Notes: generated by a model not told the origin, from the letters alone. DNA of 64,000 nucleotides from Nemophila menziesii (GCA_029959085.1 JARWIR010000003.1:29527505-29591504); one strand, 5' to 3'. Numbered from the stretch's first letter, positions 1-11,214 are shown. A program made the numbers and translations.

Positions 1-1471
1 GATATAAAACCATTTGTTGAAGAAATCTCCCCATTTGGAAGCTGCAAGTAAAGCGGACACTCTTTTGCAGATGGGACGTATCTGTAATTACATGGCAAAA
101 AATGTTATGCAAATTATAGTCCTTGTAATAAATTTAATTACTATTAAGAAGAATTAATTAAAAAATGGTAATAAGTTGAAGAATATACACCACAAACTGC
201 AAAACTTTTGAACGCCCTCCTGCTGCAATTGATGTATCTAAATGCCACTCGTTTGAATTTACCTAGAAATACAATTATTACTGTGTCAGTTAAAATAAAC
301 AAAATCTTTATAATTTATACTACAAAAGGCAGTTAATAGTAGCTATTGAACTTACAAAGAAAGGTAAATCTTTAGTACTGAAGATATTGCTCTTTTGTTG
401 CTCATCCCAATATGAGAAAGAAGACTTTGGAGTATGATATAAGACCTGCACGTATAATATGTGTAAGTTTAAAGTACTTATTTTATAGTGTTCTACATTA
501 TTTTGTAAGGAGGATAAGAAGAAATGAGTGTGTTTGTATGAGAATTACCTGACTCTCCACATTAATATCTGCTATAGGTCTTAATGCCTCGATTACTGGA
601 GCTAATAAATTCTTATCTATTTCTTGAAAATCCCTGAAATACATTCATGAAAACCCCTCTAACTATACTGAAATGTAATTAAACAAAGCATAAGAGCAAA
701 ATTATCAAGCACAAGCAACAAAAATCTTTTAATAACTCCATACCAGTCATAAATCCCATCGCGAGGATCAGCATTTAACAAATTGAAGGAAAGTACAACT
801 TTCCCATCTGCACCTACAGGCATAAATTCCCCATGAATTAATCCATCTTCATTGCCACCATTAACAAACACCTTCACAAAAATCTCTGCAATTCTCTTTG
901 TAGCTTCTTCTTTCTCAACCTTACCAACAATCCAAGCGTGCCTATATTTCCCAATCACAGCTTTCACTTCCTCATCCTTGTTCACCACCACCACTGTGTA
1001 CACCTTCTCCCCATTCTCCAACGCTGTTTCCAAATAATCGTCAAATTCCTCTGAATTTTCACCCAATTGATACTCATCTAGAACTCCACATTTCCAAAAT
1101 TGTCTACTTATCACATTTTGGTTATCGATACAGCTCGAACTAGAGTCTAGAGTTACCGAGACAGTAAAATTTTCACCACATGCACCACAAGGTGGAGTCT
1201 CTGGAGTCAGTTTTTGCATTTCAGCTTGAATTGAAAACCCTAGCTCATTTGCAGCTGACGTGGAGGATGTATGATCGAAGTTTACAAACACTGCGTGGAA
1301 ATTACACGGAAATACAAGTGGATTCGATTCAATTGAAGTTGATAGTGAATCAATTTCTTGAAATGGTAAAGGTGATCGGTAGATCTCTACTGACTTCAGC
1401 AAAAAAGGGAAACCTGTTAACAAAATAAAATTAAAAAAATTGGATAAATTAATGTATAATATACAGAGACG

Positions 1472-1525
<54 letters not shown>

Positions 1526-1705
1526 TCTATGTATATGTTTACCTAATATGAAAGAAACGAGAACGGTGAGATTGAGATAGAGGCGTTTAAAGTGAGGTTT
1601 AGTTTTGCGCATTGTCTGAGGATCGAAGTCTAATAATGTCTCCGGCGTGTTTGATTTTGTCGGAGCTTGTGAGGTTGAAGGAGGTTCATCGGATATTTCC
1701 CTCAT
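1..1705 (-). CDS. PIG-S: GPI transamidase subunit PIG-S, 5' part of gene (partial)
   Basis: PIG-S is a subunit of the ER-membrane GPI transamidase, which attaches GPI anchors to proteins. Six exons can be read on the minus strand with GT-AG borders and conserved frame: 1543-1705 (ATG at 1705), 744-1413, 549-633, 356-445, 189-262 and 1-81, the last running out of the window. The first exon ends in a hydrophobic stretch (VSFILG) that joins FPFLLKSVEIYRSPLPF in exon 2, the conserved N-terminal membrane segment and start of the luminal domain. Exons 3-6 read DFQEIDKNLLAPVIEAL, VLYHTPKSSFSYWD, VNSNEWHLDTS and YVPSAKECPL, which match my memory of plant PIG-S. The exon 2/3 junction restores DWDF across a split Trp codon. 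No stops or frameshifts are seen, so the gene is probably functional; the C-terminal part lies outside. A single uninterrupted reading of 659-1705 would translate two introns and is wrong. Confidence 0.93.
1477..1520. repeat. (AT)22 microsatellite in PIG-S intron 1
   Basis: A pure run of AT dinucleotides of 44 bp lies inside the 129-bp first intron (1414-1542) of the PIG-S gene. It is likely polymorphic in length and takes up a third of the intron. Confidence 0.97.
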
Positions 1706-1832
1706 TCCGACCTTCTTTCAGCTACTGTCTTGAGTGTGGAATTTAAATGAGATGATATTTAAATATAAACCAGTTTTAGTAAAGGAATTTTTGTTTTCTT
1801 TTTGGAAAAAACGGACTCTACAAAGTAAAGGT

Positions 1833-2570
1833 GAAAGGTGAGTATGGTTTGGTTCGTCTCGGTTTTAAGTGAACGAATGTTTCGGTTCTTTATAATTTAA
1901 TGACCCACTCGGATGATTCGTATTTGGTTCCACATTCGGCTTTTGGATCCGAATTGGTTCGTTTCGGTTTTGGTTTGGTTCAATTCGAATTCGGATGTTT
2001 GGTCAATACTATTTTTCAGCCTATTTCTTGAAATACGTTGTCCAATAAAGACTAATATTTCAATACAATTATGCTACTATTACATGTTAATGGTGGACTA
2101 ATAATATATCAATTGAATAAAAGCCTATAATCTAACAACAGTTATCTTAATTTACAATACTACATAAATTTATAAAATTTAATCTATTACTTCCTAATTC
2201 ATACAATCATGATTAATAACAAGTAATGGGTACTTATAATGTTAAGTGATATAAAAAATTAACGCTATAACACCGTCGAATAGTAAAGTTAAAATTTCAC
2301 GTACAATAATAAATTCTTATCAAAAGTTTCTCCCACATAATTCTTAAAAAAAAATTCACACATTCCCTATTTTTTTCTCTGTCGGTTTGGTTTTTGTTCT
2401 GTTTTTTTGTTAGGTTTTTGCACAGTAAACCGAACCAAACCAAAAAAAAGATGGAATTTGAAAATTGAAAACTAAACCATTTGGTTTTTCGGTTTTTGGT
2501 TTTTTTTGGTTTAGTTTTTTCTGGTTTTTTGGTTTGGTTTGGTTTTCTGGTTCTTATTTGCTCAACCCTA
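1833..2570. mobile_element. hAT-like MITE, copy 1 (degraded ends)
   Basis: About 740 bp that aligns along its whole length with the copy at 9715-10465. Both ends are rich in GGTT(C/T)GGTTT and its complement, giving long imperfect terminal inverted repeats that could fold into one hairpin. The outer end is a decayed form of TAGGG(G/C)TGAGCA; the right end reads GCTCAACCCTA. The interior is AT-rich and non-coding. No clear 8-bp target duplication was found, so the hAT assignment rests on the terminal motif only. Confidence 0.7.
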
Positions 2571-3342
2571 TTTACAACTATCAACACCAATCCGAAAATA
2601 TATAGTAAGATTAAGGGGCGAGCATATGTCGGTTCGTGTCGATTTTTGGAAGTCACATACCAACGTGGAAGGGGCAAACATATACCCACTTTAAACATGC
2701 ACATATATGCGCTCACCCAACCTGAACAATTCCAATCAGCTCGTTCATAGGAATATGGAAGATGCGTCCTTGAGAAATCATAGGTAGATTGGGCCAAGGA
2801 TAAATCATGGGGTCTGAGGGTTGAAGCATAATTGTAAATAAGGACATTGTCGGCTTGGGTATTACGTCTCTTGTTGGGTCACTAACATAATTCTTAGTCA
2901 TACTACCTAATCTTGAAACGCCTCTAAGTGCATTGTCTGAAAAAGGGAAAGCGGAGGTATACCCTCCATAGTGAAAGGGTTCTGTGTTCAAAGAACGATC
3001 CACGGTCGATGAACATTCGCTAGAGTACCACGACTCAATCTCCGGGTAATCAGATTTCATTCGAATATAAAGAGTTAGAAATTATATTTGAAGAGGAAGA
3101 GTACCTTAAGCCAGAAAATCAATGCTCTAGAAAAGTATAAAACTCCTTTCACCTTGGAGACAAGAAAGACTCAATAGTACGTTGATATTGTGAGAATTGA
3201 CAAAATTTCATTTATATCTTATATTAGATTTTATAGCTAGTATTAACCAAAGGAAAAGTTAGCTAGCATCTGGCAAAAGGAAAAGTTAGCTACATAATTT
3301 TTTTAACTATTTAAAGTACTAATTTTTATAGTATCAATACTG
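2571..3342. other. Spacer between MITE and LINE
   Basis: Apart from the unassigned minus-strand open frame at 2713-3060, this interval holds only AT-rich sequence. There is a short direct repeat of AAAGGAAAAGTTAGCTA near 3249-3289. Confidence 0.5.
2713..3060 (-). CDS. Hypothetical open frame, unrecognised (115 aa)
   Basis: An uninterrupted minus-strand frame of 115 codons starting MKSDYPEIESWYSSECSS. Its composition is protein-like (mixed Ser, Pro, aromatic, no low complexity), unlike the AT-rich spacer around it. I do not recognise the family. It has no visible signal peptide or membrane segment. It lies between a MITE and a truncated LINE, so it could be one exon of a broken or captured gene, or a retroelement piece. 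No flanking exons were identified. Confidence 0.2.
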   Translation of the reverse strand: MKSDYPEIESWYSSECSSTVDRSLNTEPFHYGGYTSAFPFSDNALRGVSRLGSMTKNYVSDPTRDVIPKPTMSLFTIMLQPSDPMIYPWPNLPMISQGRIFHIPMNELIGIVQVG

Positions 3343-5703
3343 GAGGGATTGGATTATTAACTGTATCTCTGCGGCCTCTTTCCAAATTAAAGTTAATTGT
3401 AACAAACTCCAGAAATTTACTCCGGAACAAGGAATCCATCAAGGTGATCCGCTGTCGCCTCCTTCAATTTCCGTTTATACCTAAGGACTCATTGGCCTCA
3501 TAAATAAAAAATGTAGAGAAGGTAATATAAAAGATGTCTCAACCACAATGAACTGTCTGAATCTTACCCATCTGTCGTTTGCAGATGATGCGTTCTTCTT
3601 CATTAACATTAGTGAGGGAGTAATCGAGACTTTTAAGAACATATCAAATATTACTGCAATGCATCAGGACAAAAAGTCAATCTACTTAAATCCAGTATTT
3701 GGTTTGGTAATGGAACTCACAAGACGATTATGAGTGATGTAGTGGCTAATCTTGGAATCGAAATATCCAATTCTCTTGGAAAATATCATGGCACTCCGTT
3801 GTCTTTATAAAGAGCAAAAAATGATAAACTCAATTACATTAAAGATATATTGTTAGTGAAATCAACCGTTGGGTTTCTAAGCTTTTATCTGAAGGAGGAA
3901 AAGATGTGTTAATTAAAGTTGTTCTCCAATAAATACATAACTACGCGATGTCAATTTTTGAGTTCTCGAAGAACCTATGTAAAAAACTTGCAAGTTGTGT
4001 AGCTAATTTCTGGTGGGATTCTCAACATAAGAAAAAAAAATCATTGGGTAGCCTGGAAGAAGTTAGCTAGATCAAAGCAAATAGGAGGAATTAGCTTTAG
4101 AGATTTACACAAGATGAACATTTCTCTGCTTGGTAATTAAGCATGGAGACTTATTATAAAAACCGGATTCGCTTGTGTCAAGAGTTATAAAAGGTATTTA
4201 TCATCCTAATTCGTCCTTGTGGAACACGCTAAAGAATAAAAGGTCTTGGAGTTGTGCGAGCATCTTTCGTGGGCTACAACTTCTTAAGAAAGATTGTGTA
4301 GTACAAATTGGGAATGGTTTGACTACGAACATATGGGATGATTGTTGGATTGGGAAAAATATAGGATTGGAAAGAACAAAGGATAGCAAACTTGAAGTTG
4401 TTGCACAACTCTTTAACAAAGATTTGAGGGATGGAATGTCGATCTTGTGAAGGAAATATGTCCCGCTAATCTGTACAATGACATTTTGCTAACGCCAATT
4501 CTTAATCTGGATATGGAAGACCAACTTATATAGCCTCATACTAGAGATGGTAATTACTCTATATAATCTGGATATCACGCTCTAGTAAATGAAGAATGAG
4601 ATTGAGAAGGTTAGAGTTCAAACAATGGTGAAGTGGATAATGGCGAAACTTGGAAGACGATATGGAACTCTAACTTACCGTAAAAAATTAGGGTTTTTAA
4701 TTGGAAAAATTTTAACGGGGCTATACCAACAAAAGATAACCTGAAAAAAAGAAAATGCTTAGATTCGAGAATTTGCGAATAATGTGAATTGGGTGATGAA
4801 ATGGTTGAACATCTCTTTCTCAAATGCACCTTCAGTAGTGGAGTTTGGGCCACATCTAATCTACAAATCAAAATTGATAAAGATCACAAGGGTTCAATAA
4901 ATGAGTGGTTTGAGAAAATCACTGACTCAGTTGTAAGTAATGGCCATGATAATAAAAGAGTAGTGGCAAGTATCTGTAGCGAAATATGGTTTATTTGGAA
5001 GGCGAAAATGGAGGGGTTCTATGATAAAAAAAAAAGATGGGACCCCCGTGAGATTAATAGAAAATCGAAATTGCTTGTAAAAGAATGGTTCGACATGAAA
5101 AATAAAGGGAGTTTGGAAATCGTTACACGAATAATTAGCTCTCAAGCTAATATTGATAGCGACATATCCAATGACGAAGCAGGATTTACGTGATTTAACG
5201 ATGCCTCTTTTACTAATGATTGGGAACCAGCTGGGTGGCATCGGTAGCGATTGATAAAGATGGAATTATCGAAAAGAAAATGTAAAAAATAGGAAGGGTT
5301 AAATCAATCAGGGAAGCAGAAGCGTGGGCCATCCTCTTTGCCATGAGGGAAGCGGGAAGGCTAGATATTACGAGTAGCTCTTTCTACTTAGACAACATTA
5401 AAATTATCCAAGGAATTAACACTCGTCAAAGAATTTATTGGAGAGTCCGTCCGATCTTTATTTGAGATTAGGAAATTGATGAAACGATTCCCAAGATGTA
5501 AAGTTTTTTACATCAATCGTGAAATGAATAAAATTGCGGACTACGCAGCAAAATGTGTCAGATTCGACATTTTTATTTCACAATGGAGGCGTTGGTCGGT
5601 TATCGATAGTTTCAACTTCCTGGAAAGAACTTGTAGAAACAAGGCGTTGGATAACATCTTTATTTCCGTTGTCATGCATCTTTTGACAAAAAAAAACAAA
5701 AAA
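3343..5703 (+). mobile_element. 5'-truncated LINE (non-LTR retrotransposon), decayed
   Basis: Broken ORF2 of a plant L1-type LINE. In order: reverse transcriptase from its middle (HQGDPLSPP near 3450, FADDAFFF at about 3580), the thumb region (SNSLGKYHGTPLSL, about 3770), zf-RVT (EHLFLKCTFSSGVWA, about 4805-4850) and an RNase H (RVT_3) domain with FNDASFTNDWEP near 5195, an LDNIKIIQGI motif near 5390 and FYINREMNKIADYAA near 5505. The tail has A-rich runs at 5689-5711. There are many stops and frameshifts. The endonuclease and 5' RT are missing, as expected for 5' truncation during target-primed insertion. Confidence 0.88.
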
Positions 5704-5781
5704 CAAAATATGAGTATTTAAGAAAAAATGATATTTTTTTAAAGTAGTAAAAGTTATTAGCCATTATTACAACTACACTTA

Positions 5782-7252
5782 ATTAAAAAACAAAAGATCT
5801 TAGAGTTGGGGGAGCCTTTACAAAGGTATGATGTTTCTCAAGGAAGAATGTATTTGACAAGTTGGTAACGACATGGAAATTAATATCTGAGAAGATTCTT
5901 GGATATCGAGAGGGTATAAATTGGATTAGCCGGCAAGTTGTAATCTTAATAGAGTGGCCGTATATTTCAATAATAACCTGACCAATTGGAATTTCGAAAC
6001 TCTCGATAAGTTCTGTACTAGGAGAGATTTGGTAGATATTAAGAGGATTCCAGTTGTACATATTGACAAAGATGGTACAATCATTTGGCCCGATACTAAA
6101 GATGGTGTTTACTCAACAAAGTCGGGGCTATCATCGCCTGGTTCAGAAAGAAAGTTATATCGGCGGTCAATTATCCACTGATGGTGAAAGCAATGATAAG
6201 AATATGTGGAACATTATTTAGGGTTCTAATGTCACCTTGAAAATTTAAAATTTCATATGGAAATTACATAACAATGCCATTCCAATTAAATGTAATTTGA
6301 AGAAAAGAAAATGTCTTGAAACAGATACGTGTGAATGGTGTGGTGGGGAAGTTGAATCTATCGAGCATATTTTTATCACATGTCCATTCAGTATAGGAGT
6401 ATGGGCCGATTCTCAACTTCATTGTAGAATTGAGGAGAACTTTAGTGGAAGAATCAGTGAGTGGATCAAACTTATAGTGGACAGCTATTCTCAAATTGAG
6501 TGGGACAAAAGAGTGGTTACAACTAATATTTTGGGTACGCTCTAGAATATCTGGAAAGCCATGATGAATGGTTTCTACGAAAGGAAAAAATCGAAGATTT
6601 TTTAAATTAATGATAGGACTAAAGCTCTAATTAAGCATCTTTTTGGTAGTGAAGACGTAATCAGAACAGGGATGGTCAACTCAAGGATGGCGGGAAATTA
6701 TTCTATTGAAGGGGAAAGCCCTATCATCAGTGATGAGGCTGATATAATATGGCTAAAGGACACTTCGTTCGTCAATAGTTGAGAGCCAACCAGTATGGTG
6801 TCTGTTGGTGTCAATAAGGAGGGTGTAGTTTAACACAAGATTACAAGAAAATGAAAGGTCAATAGCGATGTTGAGGGTGAGACGTGGGCTGTTCTTTTGG
6901 CCATGAGATATGTAGCAGATCTCAATCTTCAAAGTAGTTCATTCTATTCTGACAACCTTGAAATTCTTCAAGGTATGTCTAAATCAAAGGGCGTCAACGG
7001 GAGAATTTGCAAGATGCTGTCCGAAGCTAAAAGATGGAGGTAGCTTTTCCCCGGATGAAAAGTGATTCATATCAAAAGAAAGCTTAACGGAGTTGCTAAC
7101 AACCTCGCCAAATGTAACCGACTTAATATCGATCTATCAGTGTGTCCGAGTGATACGATCGTGGAGCTTTTTAATAGTATATCTTCTTTTTTTAGATTCA
7201 AGGGTATTAGCTAGTTTCCATGTAAAACCTCTTGCCAAAAAAAAGAAAAAAA
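5782..7252 (+). mobile_element. Second 5'-truncated LINE of the same family
   Basis: Begins abruptly in the region between RT and zf-RVT (reading KNKRS-SWGSLYKGMMFL after one stop) and runs through DGTIIWPDTKDGVYSTKSG, zf-RVT (CEWCGGEVESIEHIFITCPFS, about 6330-6395) and RNase H (FYSDNLEILQGM, about 6940-6975; VIHIKRKLNGVANNLAK, about 7060-7110). It ends in an A-rich tail at 7238-7252. Several internal stops and frameshifts make it a pseudogene. It lies directly downstream of the previous LINE in the same orientation and its tail is only about 65 bp before the start codon of the PPR gene. Confidence 0.88.
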
Positions 7253-7272
7253 TTATAACTACACTTCAAGTC

Positions 7273-7309
7273 ACTAGTCAGCTGTTTTCGAACAAAACTA
7301 GTCAGCTGC
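7273..7309. repeat. 12-bp direct repeat upstream of PPR start
   Basis: ACTAGTCAGCTG occurs at 7273-7284 and again at 7298-7309, between the LINE tail and the ATG at 7317. It could be a footprint of insertion or excision, or duplicated promoter sequence. Confidence 0.8.
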
Positions 7310-7316
7310 AACGTTA

Positions 7317-9083
7317 ATGCAGCTAAAGAAATGGCCTCTGAAGAATCTTGGATCATTTCTTCTGACCTGCACAGACAATGCATCCATTTCCAAAGCTCAT
7401 GCTCTGACGATATCATCTGGGCTCTTCATCCGTGGAACACTCAACGCCCAACTGATCACTTCCTATGCTCGTATCGGAGATATCAAAGTTGCCAAGAAAC
7501 TGTTCGATGAATTACCCAAACGAGGGGTAGATACTTGGAATGCCATGATAATCGCGTATTCACGTAGTAATTTCCATTCGGAAGTTATAACATTATATGA
7601 TCAAATGTGTTTTGAAGGAGCTAAGCCCGATAGCTCCACCTTCACAGTCGCCATCAAGGCGTGTACTAGCTTAACAAACTTGGATAAAGGTATTGAAATT
7701 TGGAACAAAGGGATTGAATATGGGTATGAGAAGGATGTATTTGTTGGATCCTCTGTTTTAAATTTGTATTCAAGGTGTGGAAAGATGGATGAAGCTATGG
7801 TTGTGTTTGAAAAAATGCCTAAAAGAGATATTGTTTGCTGGACTACAATGATCACAGGGTTAGCAAAAAGTGGGAGAGAAAGAAAGGCCATGGATATGTA
7901 CAGAAGGATGCGAAAAGAGGGTATGGTAGAAAATGATGGAGTTGTAATGTTAGGCTTAATTCAAGCGTGTGCAAATATTGAGACCGTGAAAATTGGTTGT
8001 TCAATTCATGGGTACATGATTAGAAGAAACCTTCATATGGATGTGATAATGAGAACTAGTTTAGTTGATATGTATGCAAAAAACGGAAAATTAGAGCTAG
8101 CTTATCGCATGTTCACTTGTATTCCTTATAAAAATGTTATTTCATGGAGTGTTTTGATTTCTGGTTACGCTCAAAATGGTTTTTCTGGAAACGCACTTAC
8201 TTTATTAGTAGAGATGCAGATTTTCGGATTTGAACCAGACTCAGCTTCACTTATCGGGGCTTTATTAGCATGTTCTCAACTTGGATTTGTTAAAACAGGT
8301 AGATCAATTCATGGGTTTATCTTGAGAAGGTTTAAAAAAGTTAATGAAGTTTTAGGTACTTCTTTAATTGATATGTACGCGAAGTTTGGTTCAATTTCTT
8401 GTGCACGCACACTTTTTAATTTAATAAAAACTAAAGACTTAATATGTTGGAATGCTATGATTACAAGCTATGGAATCCATGGATATGGAAAAGAATCTCT
8501 TTCTATTTTCAACGAAATGTTGGATACAAAGATTGAACCAGATGAAGCAACTTTTTCTGCTTTACTCTCAGCTTTAAGTCATTCAGGTTTAGTAAAGGAA
8601 GGGCAATATTGGTATAATATAATGATTAGTGAATTCAAAATTCAACCTAGTGAAAAACATCATGCTTGTTTAGTTGATCTTTTGGCTCGTTCCGGACAAG
8701 TAGAAGAAGCGTATGATGTTATTAATTCGATGAAAAATGAAGCGGGAATTACTGTTTGGGTTGCTCTTTTATCAGGTTGTTATAATCATAAGAAGTTTAT
8801 AATTGGAGAAGTTGTAGCAAAAAGGGTTTTAGAATTAAACCCTGATAGTTCAGGGGTTTATGCTTTAGTTGCGAATTTCTTTGCTTTAGCGAGAAAGTGG
8901 AATGAAGTAGCTAAAGTGAGGAGGGTTATGAGAGAATCAGGGATAAAGAAAGTTCCTGGGTATAGTGTTATTGAGGTGAATAGAAAACTACATGGTTTTG
9001 TTATGGAGGATAAGAATCATCCTCAGTATGAACAGATCAAGGAAGTACTTGAGAAGTTGGACTATGAAATGGATTGTGACTAA
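7317..9083 (+). CDS. Pentatricopeptide repeat protein, PLS class with E domain (At3g25060-like)
   Basis: Intronless 588-aa PPR protein. PLS-type proteins bind organellar RNA, usually to specify C-to-U editing or processing sites. The N-terminus is basic and hydrophobic and could serve organelle targeting. PPR units follow from about residue 35, with typical signatures: AKKLFDELPKRGVDTWNAMI, PDSSTFTVAIKAC, DVFVGSSVLNLYSRCGKMDEA, SLVDMYAKNGKLELA, NVISWSVLISGYAQNG, GTSLIDMYAKFGSI, DLICWNAMITSYGIHG, PDEATFSALLSALSHSGLV. The C-terminus carries E/E+ motifs (WVALLSGC to VPGYSVIEVN and FVMEDKNHPQ) and no DYW deaminase domain. The sequence matches my memory of putative mitochondrial At3g25060 over its length. 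The frame is intact, so probably functional. A truncated LINE sits in its immediate promoter/5' UTR. Confidence 0.93.
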   Translation: MQLKKWPLKNLGSFLLTCTDNASISKAHALTISSGLFIRGTLNAQLITSYARIGDIKVAKKLFDELPKRGVDTWNAMIIAYSRSNFHSEVITLYDQMCFEGAKPDSSTFTVAIKACTSLTNLDKGIEIWNKGIEYGYEKDVFVGSSVLNLYSRCGKMDEAMVVFEKMPKRDIVCWTTMITGLAKSGRERKAMDMYRRMRKEGMVENDGVVMLGLIQACANIETVKIGCSIHGYMIRRNLHMDVIMRTSLVDMYAKNGKLELAYRMFTCIPYKNVISWSVLISGYAQNGFSGNALTLLVEMQIFGFEPDSASLIGALLACSQLGFVKTGRSIHGFILRRFKKVNEVLGTSLIDMYAKFGSISCARTLFNLIKTKDLICWNAMITSYGIHGYGKESLSIFNEMLDTKIEPDEATFSALLSALSHSGLVKEGQYWYNIMISEFKIQPSEKHHACLVDLLARSGQVEEAYDVINSMKNEAGITVWVALLSGCYNHKKFIIGEVVAKRVLELNPDSSGVYALVANFFALARKWNEVAKVRRVMRESGIKKVPGYSVIEVNRKLHGFVMEDKNHPQYEQIKEVLEKLDYEMDCD

Positions 9084-9380
9084 CCTTTATATGTTAAGGA
9101 TCTTTTTTTTTTCATTGGGAAATAATTGTTTCCAATAGTTGTGTTGAAGAATGAAGTTTATGTTTAGTGATTTGTGAAAATATTGTACTGAATAGTATGT
9201 ATAGGTGAGACGTTGAGAATTAGATATAATCCATTGTTGAATGATGGTTTGAGTGTTAATGATAATTAAGATAGAGAGTTATGTTTTGCTGCAAAATTTG
9301 TTTGAATATAACATCGATAATAGGGACTACAATCTAGTTGCCCTTGTCAAGAAAAGTAAAACATTACTGATATGAGAAAA
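9084..9380. other. 3' flank of PPR gene
   Basis: AT-rich sequence that should contain the PPR 3' UTR and poly(A) site. No gene or repeat was recognised before the TIR of the next element. Confidence 0.5.
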
Positions 9381-9540
9381 GTACCCTATTTATAAAATTC
9401 TTCGAAATTCAAATTTGCGACCTGTTACCCTTCTTTTAACATTTCTGTCACTTGACTGTTAGTCAACGCCGCGTGATGCCACGTCCTCTCCACATCAGCA
9501 TTTATGCATCATTTTTTCACAAATCATTATATTTTTTTTA
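9381..9540 (+). repeat. Left terminal inverted repeat of Mutator-like element 1
   Basis: Pairs with 11215-11388. It shares the core GTTAGTCAACGCCGCRTGA and flanking blocks with the right arm. It also shares GTTAGTCAACGCC with the TIRs of the element at 15430, suggesting related families. Confidence 0.75.
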
Positions 9541-9714
9541 AATCCTTCTTCTTCGCTTTCCCACACAAGAAAATCGCCGCCACTCGTGTCTATTCTCTAC
9601 CATCATCAACCGCCTTTGCTACTCCATCAACAATCGAAGAACCTAATTTAAGGTAAAAATAAAAAATATTCTCTACACACACCTTCCCACACCAAAGAAT
9701 TGATAAAGCGAAAT

Positions 9715-10465
9715 TAGGGGTGAGCATGGTTCGATTCGTCTCGGTTTTTACCCAAAACCGGAACCGAACCGAATGATTTGGTTTTTTATAATTTAAAAAC
9801 CAAACCAGACGGTTCGCTGGTTACACATTCGGTTTTGGTTTCGGATTGGTGCGGTTCAGTTCGCAATATGGTTTGCTTTGAATTTGAACGCGTAGCCAAT
9901 AATATTTGTCAACAGATTTTTTAAAATACATTGTCCAATAGCGACTAATATTCCAATACAATTATAATAGTACTACATAATTGGGGTATTAATATATCAA
10001 ATAAACAAAAACTTATAATCAATCAACGGTTATTTTAATTTAGAATACTAAATATATTATATAATTAAAACCATTACTTCCAAATTAATACAATCATGAT
10101 TAATAAAATCAATCAAGTAATTGATACTTATTTATATTCTTAAGTAATATAAAAAATATTCTCACTAATAACACGACTGCATAGTAAAACAAAACTTCAC
10201 GTAGATGATAAATTCTCACAAAAAGTTTCTTCCATAAAATTATTATAAAAAAGATCTCATATTCCTTATTTTTTTTTTCTCGGTTCAATTTTTGTTCAGT
10301 TTTTTTGGTTTTGGTTTTTGCGTAGTAAACCGAACCAAAAAATTCGGTTTTTGGAAAATTGAAAACCGAACCATTTAATTTTTTCGGTTTTTGGTTTATT
10401 TGGTTCGTTTTTTTCTGGTTTTTTTGGTTCGGTTTGGTTTTATGGTTCGCATTTGCTCAGCCCTA
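9715..10465. mobile_element. hAT-like MITE, copy 2 (better preserved), nested
   Basis: Starts TAGGGGTGAGCATGG and ends CATTTGCTCAGCCCTA, so the termini are inverted repeats. Both flanks are made of GGTTCGGTTTTGG-type sequence. Interior blocks such as ACATTGTCCAATAG, CAATCATGATTAATAA and the poly-T/GGTTTTTGCG block match copy 1 at 1833-2570. The 8 bp on each side (AGCGAAAT and ATCAAACT) match at only 5 positions, so a target duplication is at best decayed. It is inserted inside the Mutator-like element 9381-11388. Confidence 0.8.
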
Positions 10466-10474
10466 ATCAAACTC

Positions 10475-10752
10475 AACTTTCCCAACCTTGACTAACCCAT
10501 CAATTAGTCTGTTATACATTGTTAAATTAGGCCTTGATTTGGCGTTCACCATTGTTTAGAAATAAGCAGCTGCATCATCAGGTCTGTTCTCGCTAAAACA
10601 AGTGTCCATGAGCATACTAAAGGTGAACTCACCAGGATTTACTCGATTAGATTATTGTATGATAAAGTATCAGGTATACACCTTTTCTCACCCATACTTT
10701 TGAAAACCTCGATGCCTTCACTGAACCTTCCTTCAGCGCAATACCCTTCCTA
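10475..10752 (-). pseudogene. Captured fragment of EMB1796-like PPR gene
   Basis: On the minus strand from about 10752 a PPR unit reads [19 protein letters not shown] then [17 protein letters not shown]. After a deletion or frameshift it continues FTFSMLMDTCFSENRPDD and AAYF, a stop, then TMVNAKSRPNLTMYNRLIDG and LVKVGKVEFD. As I remember it, this follows the P-class PPR protein At3g49240 (EMB1796), with the unit between the two pieces missing. The frame is broken, so no protein is expected. It lies between the arms of a Mutator-like element, the usual arrangement of a Pack-MULE. Coding-looking sequence near 11055-11140 (minus, PEEASTESEKSAGQ) may be another captured piece; I could not place it. 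Confidence 0.68.
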
Positions 10753-11214
10753 AATTCACAGACAAGTTCATAGGGAGGTCTGTGAAATTGATCGAGCAAT
10801 ATAGGTTCATCCAAGTATTCAAAAAAGTTCATATCCAAGGAGTTAGAGTCAGATATCTTTTTTTTGTCAATAGAGTCAGATATCAAACTTACCCCTTTTG
10901 GATTGAAAATTACCATAATCACATTGTAATTAACATAAAAGTCTACATATTCGAGCTCTTTATTTCAGATTTCAAAGAAATACCATAAACACTTTCTGAT
11001 TTTGGGCTGCACTAATCCCATTCCAGTTCATGTCCATCACAATTACTAAATGAATCATCATCCTCAGCTGAGACCTCCCTTAGACTGACCAGCTGATTTT
11101 TCAGATTCAGTGGATGCTTCTTCAGGAGTGAGCAATTGGTTCTTAAACTGCATTTTTTGATTTGTTTTGGTAGTAAAGTGAGTTTAGATGCGGCTTTCTC
11201 AGGAGTGATTTTAA

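Noticed and set aside
659..1705. One uninterrupted 348-aa minus-strand protein with a poly(Tyr-Ile) stretch
   Set aside because: It reads through the (AT)n intron 1 and into intron 2 of PIG-S. The spliced model with conserved junctions explains the sequence better.
9707..10473. 8-bp target duplication for the MITE at 9715-10465
   Set aside because: The flanking 8-mers agree at only 5 of 8 positions, which is not convincing; copy 1 shows none.
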